A DNA stretch of 64,000 nucleotides, taken from the NCBI RefSeq assembly GCF_022581195.2, contig NC_061470.1, forward strand, positions 8,742,001 through 8,806,000, read 5' to 3'. This stretch comes from Helicoverpa zea (lineage: Eukaryota; Arthropoda; Insecta; Lepidoptera; Noctuidae). Shown piece by piece: positions 34,281 to 46,449 of the stretch. The notes beneath the pieces were generated by a model. That model worked only from the letters and a program-made list of their open reading frames with translations. It was not told the origin of the DNA and did no database searches. Numbering within the stretch: position 1 is the first letter of the stretch; each line of letters begins with the position of its first letter. The position numbers and the translations under genes are program-made.

Positions 34281-37200
34281 CTATCTGTGAGCGTAGTAAG
34301 CACTGTAGGCGCTGTTGTGGCCTGCGTGCGGTTGGTAACTGGAACAGGTAATACAATATTGTTATAGAAGAGTATTTTGTAAGATGAGTAAGCGAAACTG
34401 TAATCTGTAACTGAATTATCGGTTTAACAACTAAAGCAGACGATGAAACTGAGAATGAGTGGCATATACTTATGGATAGTATCATCTTTATTAATCACCC
34501 ACCCCACCCTAAGTAGACATAAGCAAATATTAAGACCGTTGCCTGGTTCTGGTATAACTATGACTCTGTGGCCAACTATTTAGGTGCTTTTAGAAAATTG
34601 GAAAACTATTACTACTTCTAGGGATAGTTTCATCCTCTTGGAGGCATCGAAGACCCAGGCACCGAAAAAGGGGAGCCTGGTGTGGTGAATTAGGAGAGTT
34701 GAAAAAGGTCCCCGACCCGACTGACTGGGGTCATGGACCAGTAACTAAAAACAGGTGTAGAGGGCTCGATCACAGCCTCTGAAAGCCAAAACAAGTCTGA
34801 ACCAGACTTAAAACGAGGAATATCGGAGAATACTGACCGCACGGGATGCGCGTGCGGCGGGTAGAGCGGGCCGCAGGCGCTGGGCTCGGCGGCGTACGGC
34901 TGCGCCAGCTGCGGGCACGTCTCGGCCACCGCCGACTCGCGCCGCCGCGCGCCGCCGCCGCCGCCGCGCTGACTCTGTTCGGGGGGACTGGGGACACGAG
35001 CATGACATTTATTCATTGGCACACCAACAGCATTGCAAACGAAAAGATAAATAACAATAAAAAAAAACATAAATTTAAGTAAAATTTAAAGTGAAGAAAC
35101 CATTCGACATCAACAGCTACGAGTTTTTGACGAAAAGCTTGAATGCGTCTATGGATTTATAGGAAACTTCATAATCATGAAAATCTCTGAAAACATTATT
35201 GGCTATTTCAATTGCCCGATTTTCTTTGTTACAATTTTAGTTGCTAAAGTTTTGATTGCCCAAAATATCAATATTGACGCTTTCTACCACATATTAATCT
35301 TTAAGAAACGCACAGATTAAAAATATTCCTCGGGATCATAATAAGCTTTAACATACTCCGAGTGAAAACATATAAATGGAGTTGTCTCCCAACTAATCAT
35401 CTTTAGTGTTCGTTCAAATTAATGAGTGGCAACTATCAACATATGATACACATGAAAAAAAAAAAAATAATAATGGCCTCGCCCGCCCAGTAGGCGGAGT
35501 CGTATTACTGGCTCCGTGTTGACTCTTTATTTTGACAGCGCACGACAAATGGCAATCATACGTTCCTCCCGGGGTTATTAATCGATGTTACCAGGAAGTT
35601 AGACAAGTTTAAGATATTTTTTTCCCCTTCTAACTGTGTTTGTTCATATGCACAAACGATACAGTTTTCAGAGAAATAGGGATATTATAGTTCGGCCATT
35701 CAGAGAATGCGTTCCTGACACGTCGCGATTGAACTGACGACGTAATAACATTCATTGATTATTGATATAATAATGTTGTTTTAATGCTCCTCAATTGTTA
35801 AAACGGTAAACAACCAGCAAAAATATTTTTATCGTAACTGCAACGCCATTGCAAAGTTACGTCGTCAGTTCAATCGCGACGTGTCAGGAACGCATTCTCT
35901 GAATGGCCGAACTATAATCACCTGATTGCTTGATGACGTTTTTGTCACGAGACTATTTATTTACTGCCGTACGCATTTTGGTTAATCGTTAAAGGAGCGA
36001 GTTATATTACGCCATGTTTAAACATGGAAATCGTGTATCTGTTTAAACTAAAATATAAATTCTGTCTACGATTGGCCAATCGAAATCCGATCAATTCACC
36101 TGAACCAGATTTCCCTTACGATTGGCGGACTATAGCAGCACATTTACGATAATCTGTACATAAACGCATGCAGTTTACACTACCGAGAGAATTACGGCTG
36201 ACGGTGAAGATTTATTGCTTCAGTGGTAGCCAATGCAGCGGCCGCAATGGCAGTAACCGGCCGATCCGTTAACAAGGAGATCGTATGCGCGGGCGCACAC
36301 TGTTTAGTGTTTACACTGTACAGTCGGTAATAGCGCACTGCGGACTTTTATGGCTTAGTAAGTGGATTTTAATGTGGAATGTAAACAAATGTGCTTTGTT
36401 TTAATTGGAAATTAAGTTTTGTTTATAATTTTGTTTTGGGTGGGTTTCACTTACTACATTTTGTAAATGTAAAAGGACTAACAGGATAATGCAACCTAAT
36501 TTCGTTAAGTAAATATCAACGTGATTTGGGAAACGTCGAATTTTGACTAAAATAACCACTTTATATTATTATAGCATTTTTTCAGTTTCAAAATCAACCC
36601 AGAAGCATTTAATTTGCCACCAAATGATGTCAAAGGTCATTAAAAAAACCTACTCAATTTACTCGTAAAACTTTTGCACCTGTATGTACAATTTTAGATA
36701 AGATGCAATATATCATCAGCCAGTAGGTAGACAAACACTGAATGTTTACAAAAGAATTACTCTTTCAATCTTTCAGGTACGCGCCGCCTCCCGGCGTCTG
36801 ACACAAAACAGATGCACCTTTACCTACACACGCCTCTTATTTACTTTTAATTCGTTGCTTCACTATACCTAAAGTTAGATTTTACCAAATATTATCTTCT
36901 ACAACTTTATTTCTCTTTTGATTTTAGGTGTATTATTTCTGCAAAGGGTTACCACGTGGCATTACTAATTTCTAAAAATACGTCAAACTGTATTGCTACT
37001 TTTAGTATCACTATAGTCTGTTTTTTAATCTAGTAGACTAAACTGACATTACGAGTGTAGTCAGTTTATTGCAAATTCTTAAATAGTGATGTGGCACGAC
37101 CGAAACTTAGCGTTAATAAAATCAAGTATCGTTTTTTTACAATAAGTCATCCTGAAATAATGGGATTATTCTTGATGATTACGCATGGCGTTGCGTGGTC

Positions 37201-40200
37201 AGATATCCCTAGCAGTTTGTAGCACGTCGTGCAGCCGTGTATACGTACGTGAATTGTAAATATAAAACTTTGAATGAATATTAAATTCGTCTATTATAGA
37301 TAAAAGTTACGATTCAACAAACCGGTATCGTAAGTACAGCACTGCACAAAAAAGCTAGCAACATTATTTGTAAGTTTGTCATTTTGCAAGTGTCAATTTA
37401 GTCTACGAGATTAAAAAACAGACTATAATAACGCAATATCTATCCATAAATGTTCTAATTCGTTTGTCACAACTTATAATTAAAATTGAGAAACGGACGC
37501 ATTCTCCATTAATGCAACTATGTAAACAATAAATACTTAAATTCTTTCCAACAGCGCACATCAAACTAATTTACTGGAAACTCTAAAACTATAAATTTTA
37601 AGGTAAGAAATATTTTTTTATTTTGGCGGGAACGGGAAACGAGCCGTGTCCGCCATAACTGTCGTGCGTAACTCTTTACTCTATGGCCACGTCGTAAAAG
37701 TAAATTGTCACCGGCTGTTGAAATGAGTTCGAGGCGTCGCATGAAAACTTTGTAAATAAATTGATTCATAGCCGAGCTATGGGGGGACTGGAAATGTGGT
37801 TACGTTTACCCGATCGTTAATGTCTCGTTAATTCCTTAAAATGGTTTCAAGTCAAAATACAGCGCGGAAATAAATTGTGGAAACGGTCCTGAAGTCGTAA
37901 TGTAAATATTTGTTTTTGTTCTATAAACATTTGTAAGTAGGATGCGAACATAAGTTACGAGCGTGACTGAGTTATGAGACACATAATGAAACTCACCAAT
38001 CATCGGGGTCGCAGTCTCTGAATCCTTTCGCAAAGGGATTGCTCGCTATTTTCAATTGCGTTATCTGTAAGAGTAATTAGAAAGCATTAGATACCTGAAG
38101 ATATTCTTGTTAGTGAAGTATTCTTGCTACTTAGACAAGCTTTGTGACCTAGACAATAATGTGTGATTAGCTCACACTTCAAGCATTCCAGAGCATACAA
38201 CACTTTCAATAGTTCATACTACGACTGTCATAAAGACAATAGAACATCGTATCGTATGTAGGGAAGTTATGGTGCTTCAGTATCGAAGTGGTACCCACCC
38301 TATGGTTCTGGTAAGCGGTGACAGCGGTGAAGCCGGTCTCCGGGAACACGAAGGTGCGGTAGGGCACGGTGCCGGGCGCCGCCGCCTGCCCCTCGCCCGG
38401 CAGGTACACCACGTGCAGCCGCGGCTGGTAGCGGTGCATCGAGTTCAGGATTATCTGTGGGGAAGATAACTTTTGATAGAGAGACAACTTCTTCTTCTGA
38501 TTAATCTTCGTAAAGAACATGGTCTTTGTACAAAAAGACCCACAACGTTTCAGCACAAATAGCTCCCCAATAGGACTTAAAATAATTAAGTTTTCGAATT
38601 TTCTAAATATGTATCTAAATAATATACTTCCAGAATTTCACGTTATTCGTACATAGGTATGCATCAGTCAAACTTTATAAAACATCATAAATAATAATCC
38701 AGACGGTTCTGTGTCTCTGATCTAGGCAATTGAAGCGTCTTTATTGCTTTCACAAACGTATGATTGTAGAGAAAACAAAAACAATATTTAAGGAGATGTA
38801 TAGTTGTTGATTATCTAATACTCATAAGCTTGAACATTCTTTAGTACTCACGTGTCCATTATCATCAAGTTGGTTGTTGGTGAGCTTGAGTTTGTCGAAG
38901 GAGACGAGCTGGCGCATCCAGTTGGAGCCGGGCGCGGGCGAGTCCGGGTGCACGTGGATGCGCGGCGGCGACACCGGGTCCGCTTTACCCGCCACCACCC
39001 AACTTGAGCTGAAATAGTAGCAATATGAAATACCGCCGTATACAAGGCATGATACAACGGATCTATTTGTTTGAGATTTAAGTATGTTCGACATTATTCG
39101 ACGTACAAATTAATTAATGCCTAAGAGTGACCCACACCAAAACAGATCTCCACCAATAAGTCTCCTAAGGCAGCGGTTCCCAAATGGGGTTCCGCGGAAC
39201 CCTGGGGTTCCGTGACAGGCCCTCAGGGGTTCCGTGGAAAATTCAAGATTTCCATATGGTAAATTATTTCACTTTTGATAATATTAAATTATTATTCATT
39301 TTCAATCAATCCATCCTCCTCCGAGCCTTTTTCCCAATCATGTTGGGGTCGGCTTCCAGTCTAACCGGATTCAGCTGAGTACCAGTGCTTTACAAGAAGC
39401 GACTGCCTATCTGACCTCCTCAACCCAGTTACCCGGGCAACCCGATACCCCTTGGTTAGACTGGTGTCAGACTTACTGGCTTCTGACTACCCGTAACGAC
39501 TGCCAAGGATGTTCAATGACAGCCGGGACCTACAGTTTAACGTGCCATCCGAAACACAGTCAGTGGTGTCTAAGATATACTTAGAAAGTACATACAAACT
39601 TAGAAAAGTTGCATTGGTACTTGCCTGACCTGGGATCGAATCCACGCCCTCGTACTTGAGAGGTTGGTCCTTTACCCACTAGGCCACCACGACTTCATTC
39701 ATTTTCAATCAAATTGTTTTAAATATGCATTCCAAAATTCCATTTAGGCACCATGTAGGTGGGTACCACTCGAGTTAAGTACGAGTTCACGACAAGTGGC
39801 GGGGGAAGGCTACAGCAGCAGATAATTTAATTCCGTTTTTTACAAATTGTAGATTAACTTAATAACTCCAGGTCTTCGGCAATCGGCAAAAATAGGTAGC
39901 GAGGCGGCCAAAAATCACCGCATTTTTTGGACTTACCTCATAGCCAGGATTATTTGACTATTGATATTTGTATTCATACATTTGACAGGATGTGAAATGA
40001 CACGGCATACGAGTATTTCCAGTGGCTATTTTTACCATGAATCAAAAAGTGACATTATTTCCAATTTTTGCACCTCCGCGAATCCGAAAATTTCGCGCTC
40101 GCTTCGCTCGCGACTCCATGTTGCCTGTGATGCTTTTATGTTCGTTTAATAGCTCAGGTATCCAACACCGAAAAAATTTCGCGCTCTTCCGTCGAGGTTT

Positions 40201-42112
40201 CTTTTGATGTTTATTTTTTATTCTTCTGGTTCAGAAAAAGCAATAGCGCTTTCTTCGCTAGCTGCTTTTTATTCATTTGCATTTGCTTTTTTGTGTGGAT
40301 ATTATACTTTTTGAGACCTTATTAATTTACAGTGGTTTTGTTTATTTTGTGTAGATACTAAAACTAAAAAAAATTCGCGCTCGCTTCGCTCGCGATGTTG
40401 GCTACCACTGTATGTCTTTCAATGCTAGCGGGTGTTAGTTAACAAAATCGCGCTCGCTCGCCTCGCACCTGTACAAACCCAATCTATTTCTTTTTGCGTT
40501 TACTTTGTCAGTTTTTAAACTGAAAACTATTCACATAATGCACAAAGTCAAGGGCGGCTAAATTGTTTTCTAGCCCGTGTGGCAGATAGCCATGCTACGC
40601 CTGAGTATACTGAATATGTCTCTAACCATATAACCATTTGGTGCGCTACCACACGCTACGAGCCGTACCTAAGTGTATTTATATCTTTAGTTTACTTCTT
40701 ACTTAAGCTAAGGTTCCGCCGAAAAATGGTGAAACGAAAAGGGTTCCGAAGCCAAAAGAATTCGGGAACCGCTGTCCTAAGGAACCGAGAACTTCTAAGT
40801 TCGAGAAACTTTGTTTTATGCTACATCTTAACTGAAGCCATCAGTGGAAACACAAGATGTCAGTAAGTACTAAAGTGTAAGTTTACCTGTGGAAAGCATA
40901 TCGGTATCTCTTATCATCCAACGGCACGAAGTCGATGAGCAGCAGATAGTCAGCATTGGGCAGCAGCCCCGCGAGGCGAGCCTGCAGGGCCGGGAACATG
41001 CGGCGCCCCGCCTTCGTTACGATCATCTCGGTGCCCAGCTCGTGGAAGCTGCGCCAGAGAGCTGCCAGCTCGAGGGTGGCCGTGCAGCGCGCTACTGCCG
41101 GGTGCACTGTCACGTTTTGGTTCGACGCCTAAGGAGCGAAATTGGTTTGAGTTTCAGAAGTATTGGGCTTTAAGTAGGGTTCAGTGTGGCTTTTACAAGA
41201 GGTCAAATTATACGCCAGGTGGACAGTCAACCTAAAACCTCACACATCCAATCGACCGGTTTTCGGCATAAAAAAGAGCCAGATATAGGCTCTTTTATAT
41301 CAGTAGATCAACAGTCACCCATCTGTAACTGCTAAGGTATCATAAGGATACCAAATTAATACTTCTACATGGGTATTTTGAAAAGATAACAACCTATTCA
41401 TCTTTTCCTCCGTGATAATAGCACTAAGGCTCATGAAACATGCTTTCGTATGATGTCTGCTAAAACAGAATCTCGTTACAGCCTTTTTATTGTGTCCTAC
41501 TGCCGGGCACAGGCCTCATCTCGCATGGAGAAGGATTGAGCGTTAATCACATAGCAGAATCTTTTGACTATTTATTACCTGTACTCTAGGCGGCGGCTGC
41601 GGCGGCGGCGCGGACACGCCGGGGTCTCGGCACGTGCTTTCGCTGAGCGCCTGCAGTGGCGAATACGTACTGCGCGCGCATACTGAGTTCTAACAACAAA
41701 TAAAAACAAAATTACGAAGTTGAAAACTTCTAATATCAATGTACATACAAACATATTATTCCGTATATAATCCGTCTAACTTTTGCCTAAGCCAAGTCAA
41801 AGGTCCTAAGCTGAAAATTACTAAAAGGTTGTTAATTCCGATATCTGCTATCGCCAATGCTAAATATTAAATTAATGTTCTCATTCTCATCAACTTCGAG
41901 CTCAATTTTCATACGACCCGGGAGAGAGCAGTAAGTATCCTTAAAGTGACACCACCTCACGATGATAATGATGCCAATGGTACTCACATCTCTGATGGGA
42001 TGATGCAAAGGCGGCAGCACTGGCAACTGCTCGTGGTCCCGACCGAGCCGCTCCACCAGGGACTGCGACAGAGCGAACCCGCCGCGAGGACATCCGCTCG
42101 AAGATACGATAC
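34281..42112 (-). CDS. org-1: T-box transcription factor of the Tbx1/org-1 class (partial model)
   Basis: Minus-strand exons: 42112-41988, 41689-41579, 41128-40887, 39008-38852, 38454-38299, 38064-37997, then about 34987-34838 and 34338-34281 (stop TAG). Lengths and phases agree through the T-box. The domain is complete: LELAALWRSFHELGTEM, IVTKAGRRMFP, DFVPLDDKRYRYAFH, VAGKADPVSPPRIHVHPDSP, FDKLKLTNNQLDDNGH, IILNSMHRYQPRLHVVYLPG, FTAVTAYQNHR, ITQLKIASNPFAKGFRDCD. LDDKRYRYAFH, LDDNGH and FRDCDPDDW are the Tbx1/10 (org-1) pattern rather than Tbx2 or Tbx20. The protein is a nuclear DNA-binding regulator; in flies org-1 acts in visceral and alary muscle identity. The C-terminus is Gly/Ala/Pro-rich and ends SAYSAYYAHR. 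The N-terminal exon(s) and probably one exon after DDW were not found. Confidence 0.85.
35688..35914. mobile_element. Short palindromic MITE related to the element at 17719-18682
   Basis: 227 bp, TAGTTCGGCCATTCAGAGAA to its complement, flanked by TA. About the first 60 bases repeat the outer end of the longer element. The rest is the inverted first 180 bases of that same end, so it is a rearranged end-duplication derivative. Lies in a T-box gene intron. Confidence 0.85.
36000..36350. promoter_or_regulatory. GC-richer intronic block, possible enhancer
   Basis: Within the T-box intron, ATTGG motifs recur (GATTGGCCAATCG, ACGATTGGCGG), followed by a GCGGCCGC-containing segment and GCGCGGGCGC. 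The composition contrasts with the AT-rich intron and has no coding potential. Regulatory function is inference only. Confidence 0.25.
37014..37425. mobile_element. MITE with TA duplication, 412 bp
   Basis: TAGTCTGTTTTTTAATCT at the left and AGATTAAAAAACAGACTA at the right are inverted repeats extending to about 36 bp, with flanking TA dinucleotides. Mariner-like in target choice. No ORF. Lies in the T-box gene intron. Confidence 0.8.
39171..40774. mobile_element. hAT-type non-autonomous DNA transposon, copy B
   Basis: Same TIRs as copy A (CAGCGGTTCCC / GGGAACCGCTG) with its own perfect 8-bp duplication TCCTAAGG (39163-39170 and 40775-40782). It is longer than copy A because of a nested SINE (39310-39696) and extra interior sequence near 40150-40370. 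Lies in the T-box intron between exons 40887-41128 and 38852-39008. Confidence 0.92.
39310..39696 (-). mobile_element. tRNA-derived SINE nested in hAT copy B
   Basis: Reading the minus strand, the head is AGTCGTGGTGGCCTAGTGGG (Pol III A box) and then GATTCGATCCCAGG (B box). The body and a GG(A)GGATGG tail follow. It is flanked by a perfect 16-bp duplication ATTCATTTTCAATCAA (39294-39309 and 39697-39712), and copy A shows the matching empty site. This resembles the HaSE-type SINEs of noctuid moths. Confidence 0.9.
41481..41551. repeat. Short transposon fragment
   Basis: TACTGCCGGGCACAGGCCTC followed by TCGCATGGAGAAGGATTGAGC is a string widespread in moth LINE 3' regions. Located in a T-box intron. 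Confidence 0.5.
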
Positions 42113-42149
42113 CTGTGCCAAAATGTACTCTATGTTAATTACGTTATGA

Positions 42150-44760
42150 CACAATTTGCAAGAACTGCTTGAAGGTATGATATTTGCGCCAAAATGAACC
42201 TTGTCTTAATTACAATATGACACAATTTGCAACTAGGTGCATCTGCAAGATACGATTCCTGCACCAAAATGTCCCCTGTTATCATTACATTATATCACAA
42301 TTCCTTATTTCCATTACAGTATGACCCAGTTTGCTAGAAACTGCCTGACTAAGCAGACTAATGTCACATCACCGACGGTATTCGTCAGCGTAAATGTAAA
42401 ACCGCAAAAACGCTGACTTTTTTTGTGGGTACAAAAGAGTCTTGTTGCGGTAATATGCATGTATCTGTTGAGTCAAGTTTTGCTCTGATTTAAAACATGC
42501 AACGATTATGCGATATTTTTACATGGTGCTTTATAGATAAAAGAAGACATGATACACATCAAGAATGACCACATATCAGTGATTCAAACAAAAACCATGT
42601 TTCTATGTTTTTTGTCAGATCCGATCAAGGTTTCAATGCATCTCATTTGCACGTGCTCAATCGATGCAATATAGGTATGATATGGCACATCAGAAATAGA
42701 AATGTTAGTAGTTAGGTGCTTCACTAAACTACCACCAATATTCATAATTCAACCCACGATTACATCGATAGAATGTAAAGCTAAGAATAAATGTTATTCA
42801 GTATCGATATTTATACAAATACAACTATCTAACCGTACCTGAGTACATATGCAGATATCGCATGGATGTAGATGTAACATATTCGTCTTCATGGTGATAG
42901 ACGGAAGATATAATTTGCTCTATTATTTCAAGTCAAAAAGCTAGTTTGGTAGTAAATACATGCAGGGTTTTTTTATTGTTTTGCAGCAAGCGAGAATAAA
43001 GAGTATTATTTTTGTGACGTTATCTCAGAATTAACTATGCAAGAAAAACCTTTCTATAGGTTTTCTATTTGGTCTAAAATTAAATAAGTAGCTACTTGAA
43101 TATGAACAATTGTTTCTTCATTTGTTTTTATTATTGAACAGCTGATAGGCATATTTACATGTCAACAAAGAATAAAAAATGTATCGCACCTCATTCATAG
43201 CTGGGTGGTACTTAAACTTTAAGTTAAAGTTTTCAGTTGTGGAAAACAAACATAAGTAAAGCCTTCAGGAGCACACACTAACCACTGCACATTTGGAAAC
43301 ATTAACACTTTAAAACTTGCACAGAAACAAAAAAAATAACAAACAGTCACATAAAAACCGTAAAGCGTCCACCCGCCGGCGGACATCTCACTCAACTAAT
43401 TGGTGTAATGGCGGGAAAACTCAAAACGCGTCCAAAATGGCTGCAATAATTTCATCGCGAGGTGTCAAAGCGAGGATTATAAATAAGACGGGTGATGAAA
43501 ACTATACTTACGTAGAAACGACAATGATCTTAGTTTTATTTTAGTGAGCAATCGGGTTTTATTTTTGTTCTACGTCCGCACTATTATTAAACTGATTCAT
43601 ACAGTTACGGATCAACTAAGTACAGGAATTGTTTTAAAACAATACTTATTGTGACGTGAATCGTAACATGTGTTTACCTAGAATTTTGTAAACAACTAAA
43701 GACGGAGAAACAGTCAGTCAACTTAGTCTCATTTTCCGCACAAAATATGATCAGGCAACAATATCATAATAATGTGAGACATTTTTATTGGAATCTTAAT
43801 AACCGCGAGGAGTCCCGGTGCATGTAATCGGAAACGATAAATTTTTCGCATACGCGTTGAAAAACGCATAATTGTCACTTTATGAGTTATTTGTGTGGTG
43901 CCACTGGCGCTAATGTGGCATTTGTGAGTAAATCAACAAGATATGTTTAACTGAAGTATTCTGCTCACATTTCCTCACTGTGACTGATGTTATTATATTT
44001 GACAATGGATCGTTTTGTGATGATAAATAACATGGTATTATGGCACCCTTATGTGAATGGTTTCGCAGTATCATGTTAAAACAAAGTTGGCAATGAACTG
44101 TACATGTACATATTTGTAGATAATAAACTACTATGTGTACATTCTTGCCACATTCACGCACCTTAGATAAATATTCCTAAACCGCATACTAATTACTAAA
44201 CCCACAATTGCGGACAACGGAAAAAATATTTTCGGATGTCATTTCGGCGAATTAAAACTGACAATATGGATGACCGGCTCTAAATCACATAACTGAATGG
44301 CAAATAGCTGAGACCCATTCATTCAGTCGGTATAATTAGATAAATCGATTAAATGTGGGTCGATAGTGTGTTGGACAATAAATATTGATGGCATGGACAG
44401 CAAGACAAGGTGCCGCGTTTGTTCCACTCCAGTTGCACTAATATTCGATGCACTTGCCAAGATTATGCATGTGTGCTTTGAACAACTCGGTAGAATATAG
44501 ATACGTAATAGATCATACCTATTTAAATATACGTTTCATTTGTAATTTTATTTTAGGCATAAGTAATCAAAATAGAATTAGAACGCACCAAAACTATTCT
44601 TTAAAAATTACCTAAAGGCTTAAAAGGCTTAAAAGTAAATATGAACAATAAAAAAAATATGATTATTGGAAACTATGGACATGAAAATAAATCCTACAAG
44701 TATCAGTACAATTTATCAATGTATTTCAACTTTTATACACTTCAGTATCAAATTGGGGCT
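42150..44760. other. Region upstream of the T-box exons, no supported gene
   Basis: Should contain the missing N-terminal exon(s) of the T-box gene if the intron is short, but I could not find an exon with the needed phase-1 donor. The stretch 42110-42350 repeats a GATACGAT...GCACCAAAATG...ATTACNNTATGACACAATT pattern two or three times with about a 70-80 bp period. Otherwise AT-rich, with nothing recognised. Confidence 0.4.
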
Positions 44761-44769
44761 TCGCGGGCG

Positions 44770-44965
44770 GGGCGGACCTTGGGTGCGAGTGCGGGGCTAC
44801 AGTGCAGACGATGTCCCACCTAATCGCATGTCCACTGTGCCCTGAAACTTGCTCGCGGGAGGACTTAATGAGCGCATCCGGCCGTGCTCTCGCTGTGGCG
44901 GCATATTGGGCTGACATAGTGTAGTCTCAATATATGACATGTCATCGACACGAAAGAAGAAGAAA
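44770..44965 (+). mobile_element. LINE 3'-terminal fragment
   Basis: The plus strand encodes MSHLIACPLCPETCSREDLM and then ALAVAAYWADIV before a stop, the His/Cys C-terminal motif of moth non-LTR retrotransposons. A short 3'-UTR and an A-rich tail (GAAGAAGAAAAAG) end at about 44968. Strongly 5'-truncated. Confidence 0.6.
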
Positions 44966-44969
44966 AAGT

Positions 44970-46080
44970 ATCAAATTGATGATAATAATAACTAAGAAGA
45001 TAAGTATTCTTGTTTTTATAATTCCCTTTCATGAAAGGACGAATTTTCCAAAATGAATCAGTAATCCGTTCACTGAATCATAAAACCACAAGAACCCATT
45101 ACTATAAAAAATAGAAATCAGACAATAGTTTATTACAGGTACCAAGTACCTACATACCTGTGTCATACGACAAAGACAGCCGCCAAGGCCTACAACTTTC
45201 AAATAATGACTATATACCTCCCGCGGATATGCCCACTAATTCATCATGAAATTGATTGACTACCAATACAGCCTACGGTTTTTTTGCTAATGTTTAATAG
45301 ATAATCGTTATCTTGCTTGTATTCCTTGATAATTATAAATGAATAAATATTGAAGCCAAACAATTATCAGGTATGTCCAACTTGGACTACAATAAGCTTT
45401 AGAAGTATGTACCTACTTTTAATTAATGATACTGTCGATAGTGATTTTAATTAATGAGATCTATTTATGTGAAATTTTAATCAGTATTGAGAGAAGTACT
45501 TAAAGTATTTAATAAATTGTCAAGAAAGTAGTAATTGTATGTGGAACAACAAACAAACATGTGCTACAACTGGCAAATAAAATGTTCTACTTATTATAAA
45601 TTACAGATTGTTATCATGATTTGGAGAATAGTCAAATATTTCAACGAATTAAACCTTGTATAATAAAGTCCTAACAACTTTAATATTTAGGGTTCCACAG
45701 ACGTAAAACCTCTCATAATATCCCAACTTTAAAGCTAATAAAATTAAAAGTTAAATCAATCGATTTGGCCTCATTAAAATTAGTTTCTCTACAAATTAAT
45801 TTCGCAAACGAGGTCCATATAAAAGCGATTTATAATCCAAACAAACTATTTATTTTCAAAAGACTATTCGTAATGTATTTTTAACAACTCAGACTTTAAT
45901 AAGTATTTGATCACAGCCTCGACCATTTGTTAGCTTAGTGCAAACCTCGTTGCTTAAGACATTTTAAATACTCGTACGGAACCTCTGTCGCCTTAACCTC
46001 GTCCAAGGTTTTTATGTAAATGACGAAGTTGAAAACGTAACGTACATAAGTTTGGTTATTAGAAGTACAGTCATCATTCA
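44970..46080. other. Intergenic, AT-rich
   Basis: No gene, repeat or structure recognised. Confidence 0.45.
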
Positions 46081-46100
46081 TTGTTGTTCTGTGGGCCAGG

Positions 46101-46406
46101 ATGAATGTGACTGTGCTGTTGGTGCTGTGTGGTGTCGTGTGCTGTGTGGCAGGAGCCTCGCCACGAAGGACTCATTCTCACTACCCAGGCGAGGCGTACG
46201 CCAGTTGTGTCGGTGAAGACTGTGTGTGTGTCGAGGAAGAAATTGATGAGCCACCTGTAGTCATGGACAATGTGACGAGGCAGCCAGCTCGGAGGCCGTT
46301 CCCTGGGCGAACAACTGAAGGGCCACCAGGAGCAGTCCTCTCTGGTGATAGCTGCCCGAGTGGCACCGTTAGAGCAGGCAACAATTGTGTGATGATTGAT
46401 CAGTAA
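46101..46406 (+). CDS. Small secreted Cys-containing protein (101 aa)
   Basis: A single open exon with signal peptide MNVTVLLVLCGVVCCVAGA, cleaved before SPRR. The mature region of about 82 residues has CVGEDCVCVEEE, an Arg/Pro linker (RQPARRPFPGRTTEGPP) and a C-terminal pair of Cys in DSCPSGTVRAGNNCVMIDQ. AATAAA begins about 12 bases after the stop. A 3' splice-like TCTGTGGGCCAG directly before the ATG suggests an upstream leader exon. The short Cys loop at the end resembles small haemolymph or gland peptides of insects, but I do not recognise the family. Confidence 0.7.
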   Translation: MNVTVLLVLCGVVCCVAGASPRRTHSHYPGEAYASCVGEDCVCVEEEIDEPPVVMDNVTRQPARRPFPGRTTEGPPGAVLSGDSCPSGTVRAGNNCVMIDQ

Positions 46407-46449
46407 TATAATAGATAATAAATACTAGTGACTTTTAAGGAACCCTGTG

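Noticed and set aside
34184..34338. Alternative frame for the last T-box exon (TTAPTVLTTLTDSW...)
   Set aside because: The phase needed by the preceding donor (CG|T TAC) selects the other frame, ending SAYSAYYAHR.
36777..36805. Possible plus-strand terminal exon after TCTTTCAG (YAPPPGV then stop)
   Set aside because: Very short, with no upstream plus-strand exons; GC content alone is not enough.
39310..39696. tRNA gene suggested by A- and B-box strings
   Set aside because: The boxes belong to a SINE head with target duplications; no cloverleaf with anticodon stem could be drawn.
44726..44917. 63-codon minus-strand frame
   Set aside because: Lies over a plus-strand LINE C-terminus with the expected His/Cys motif.
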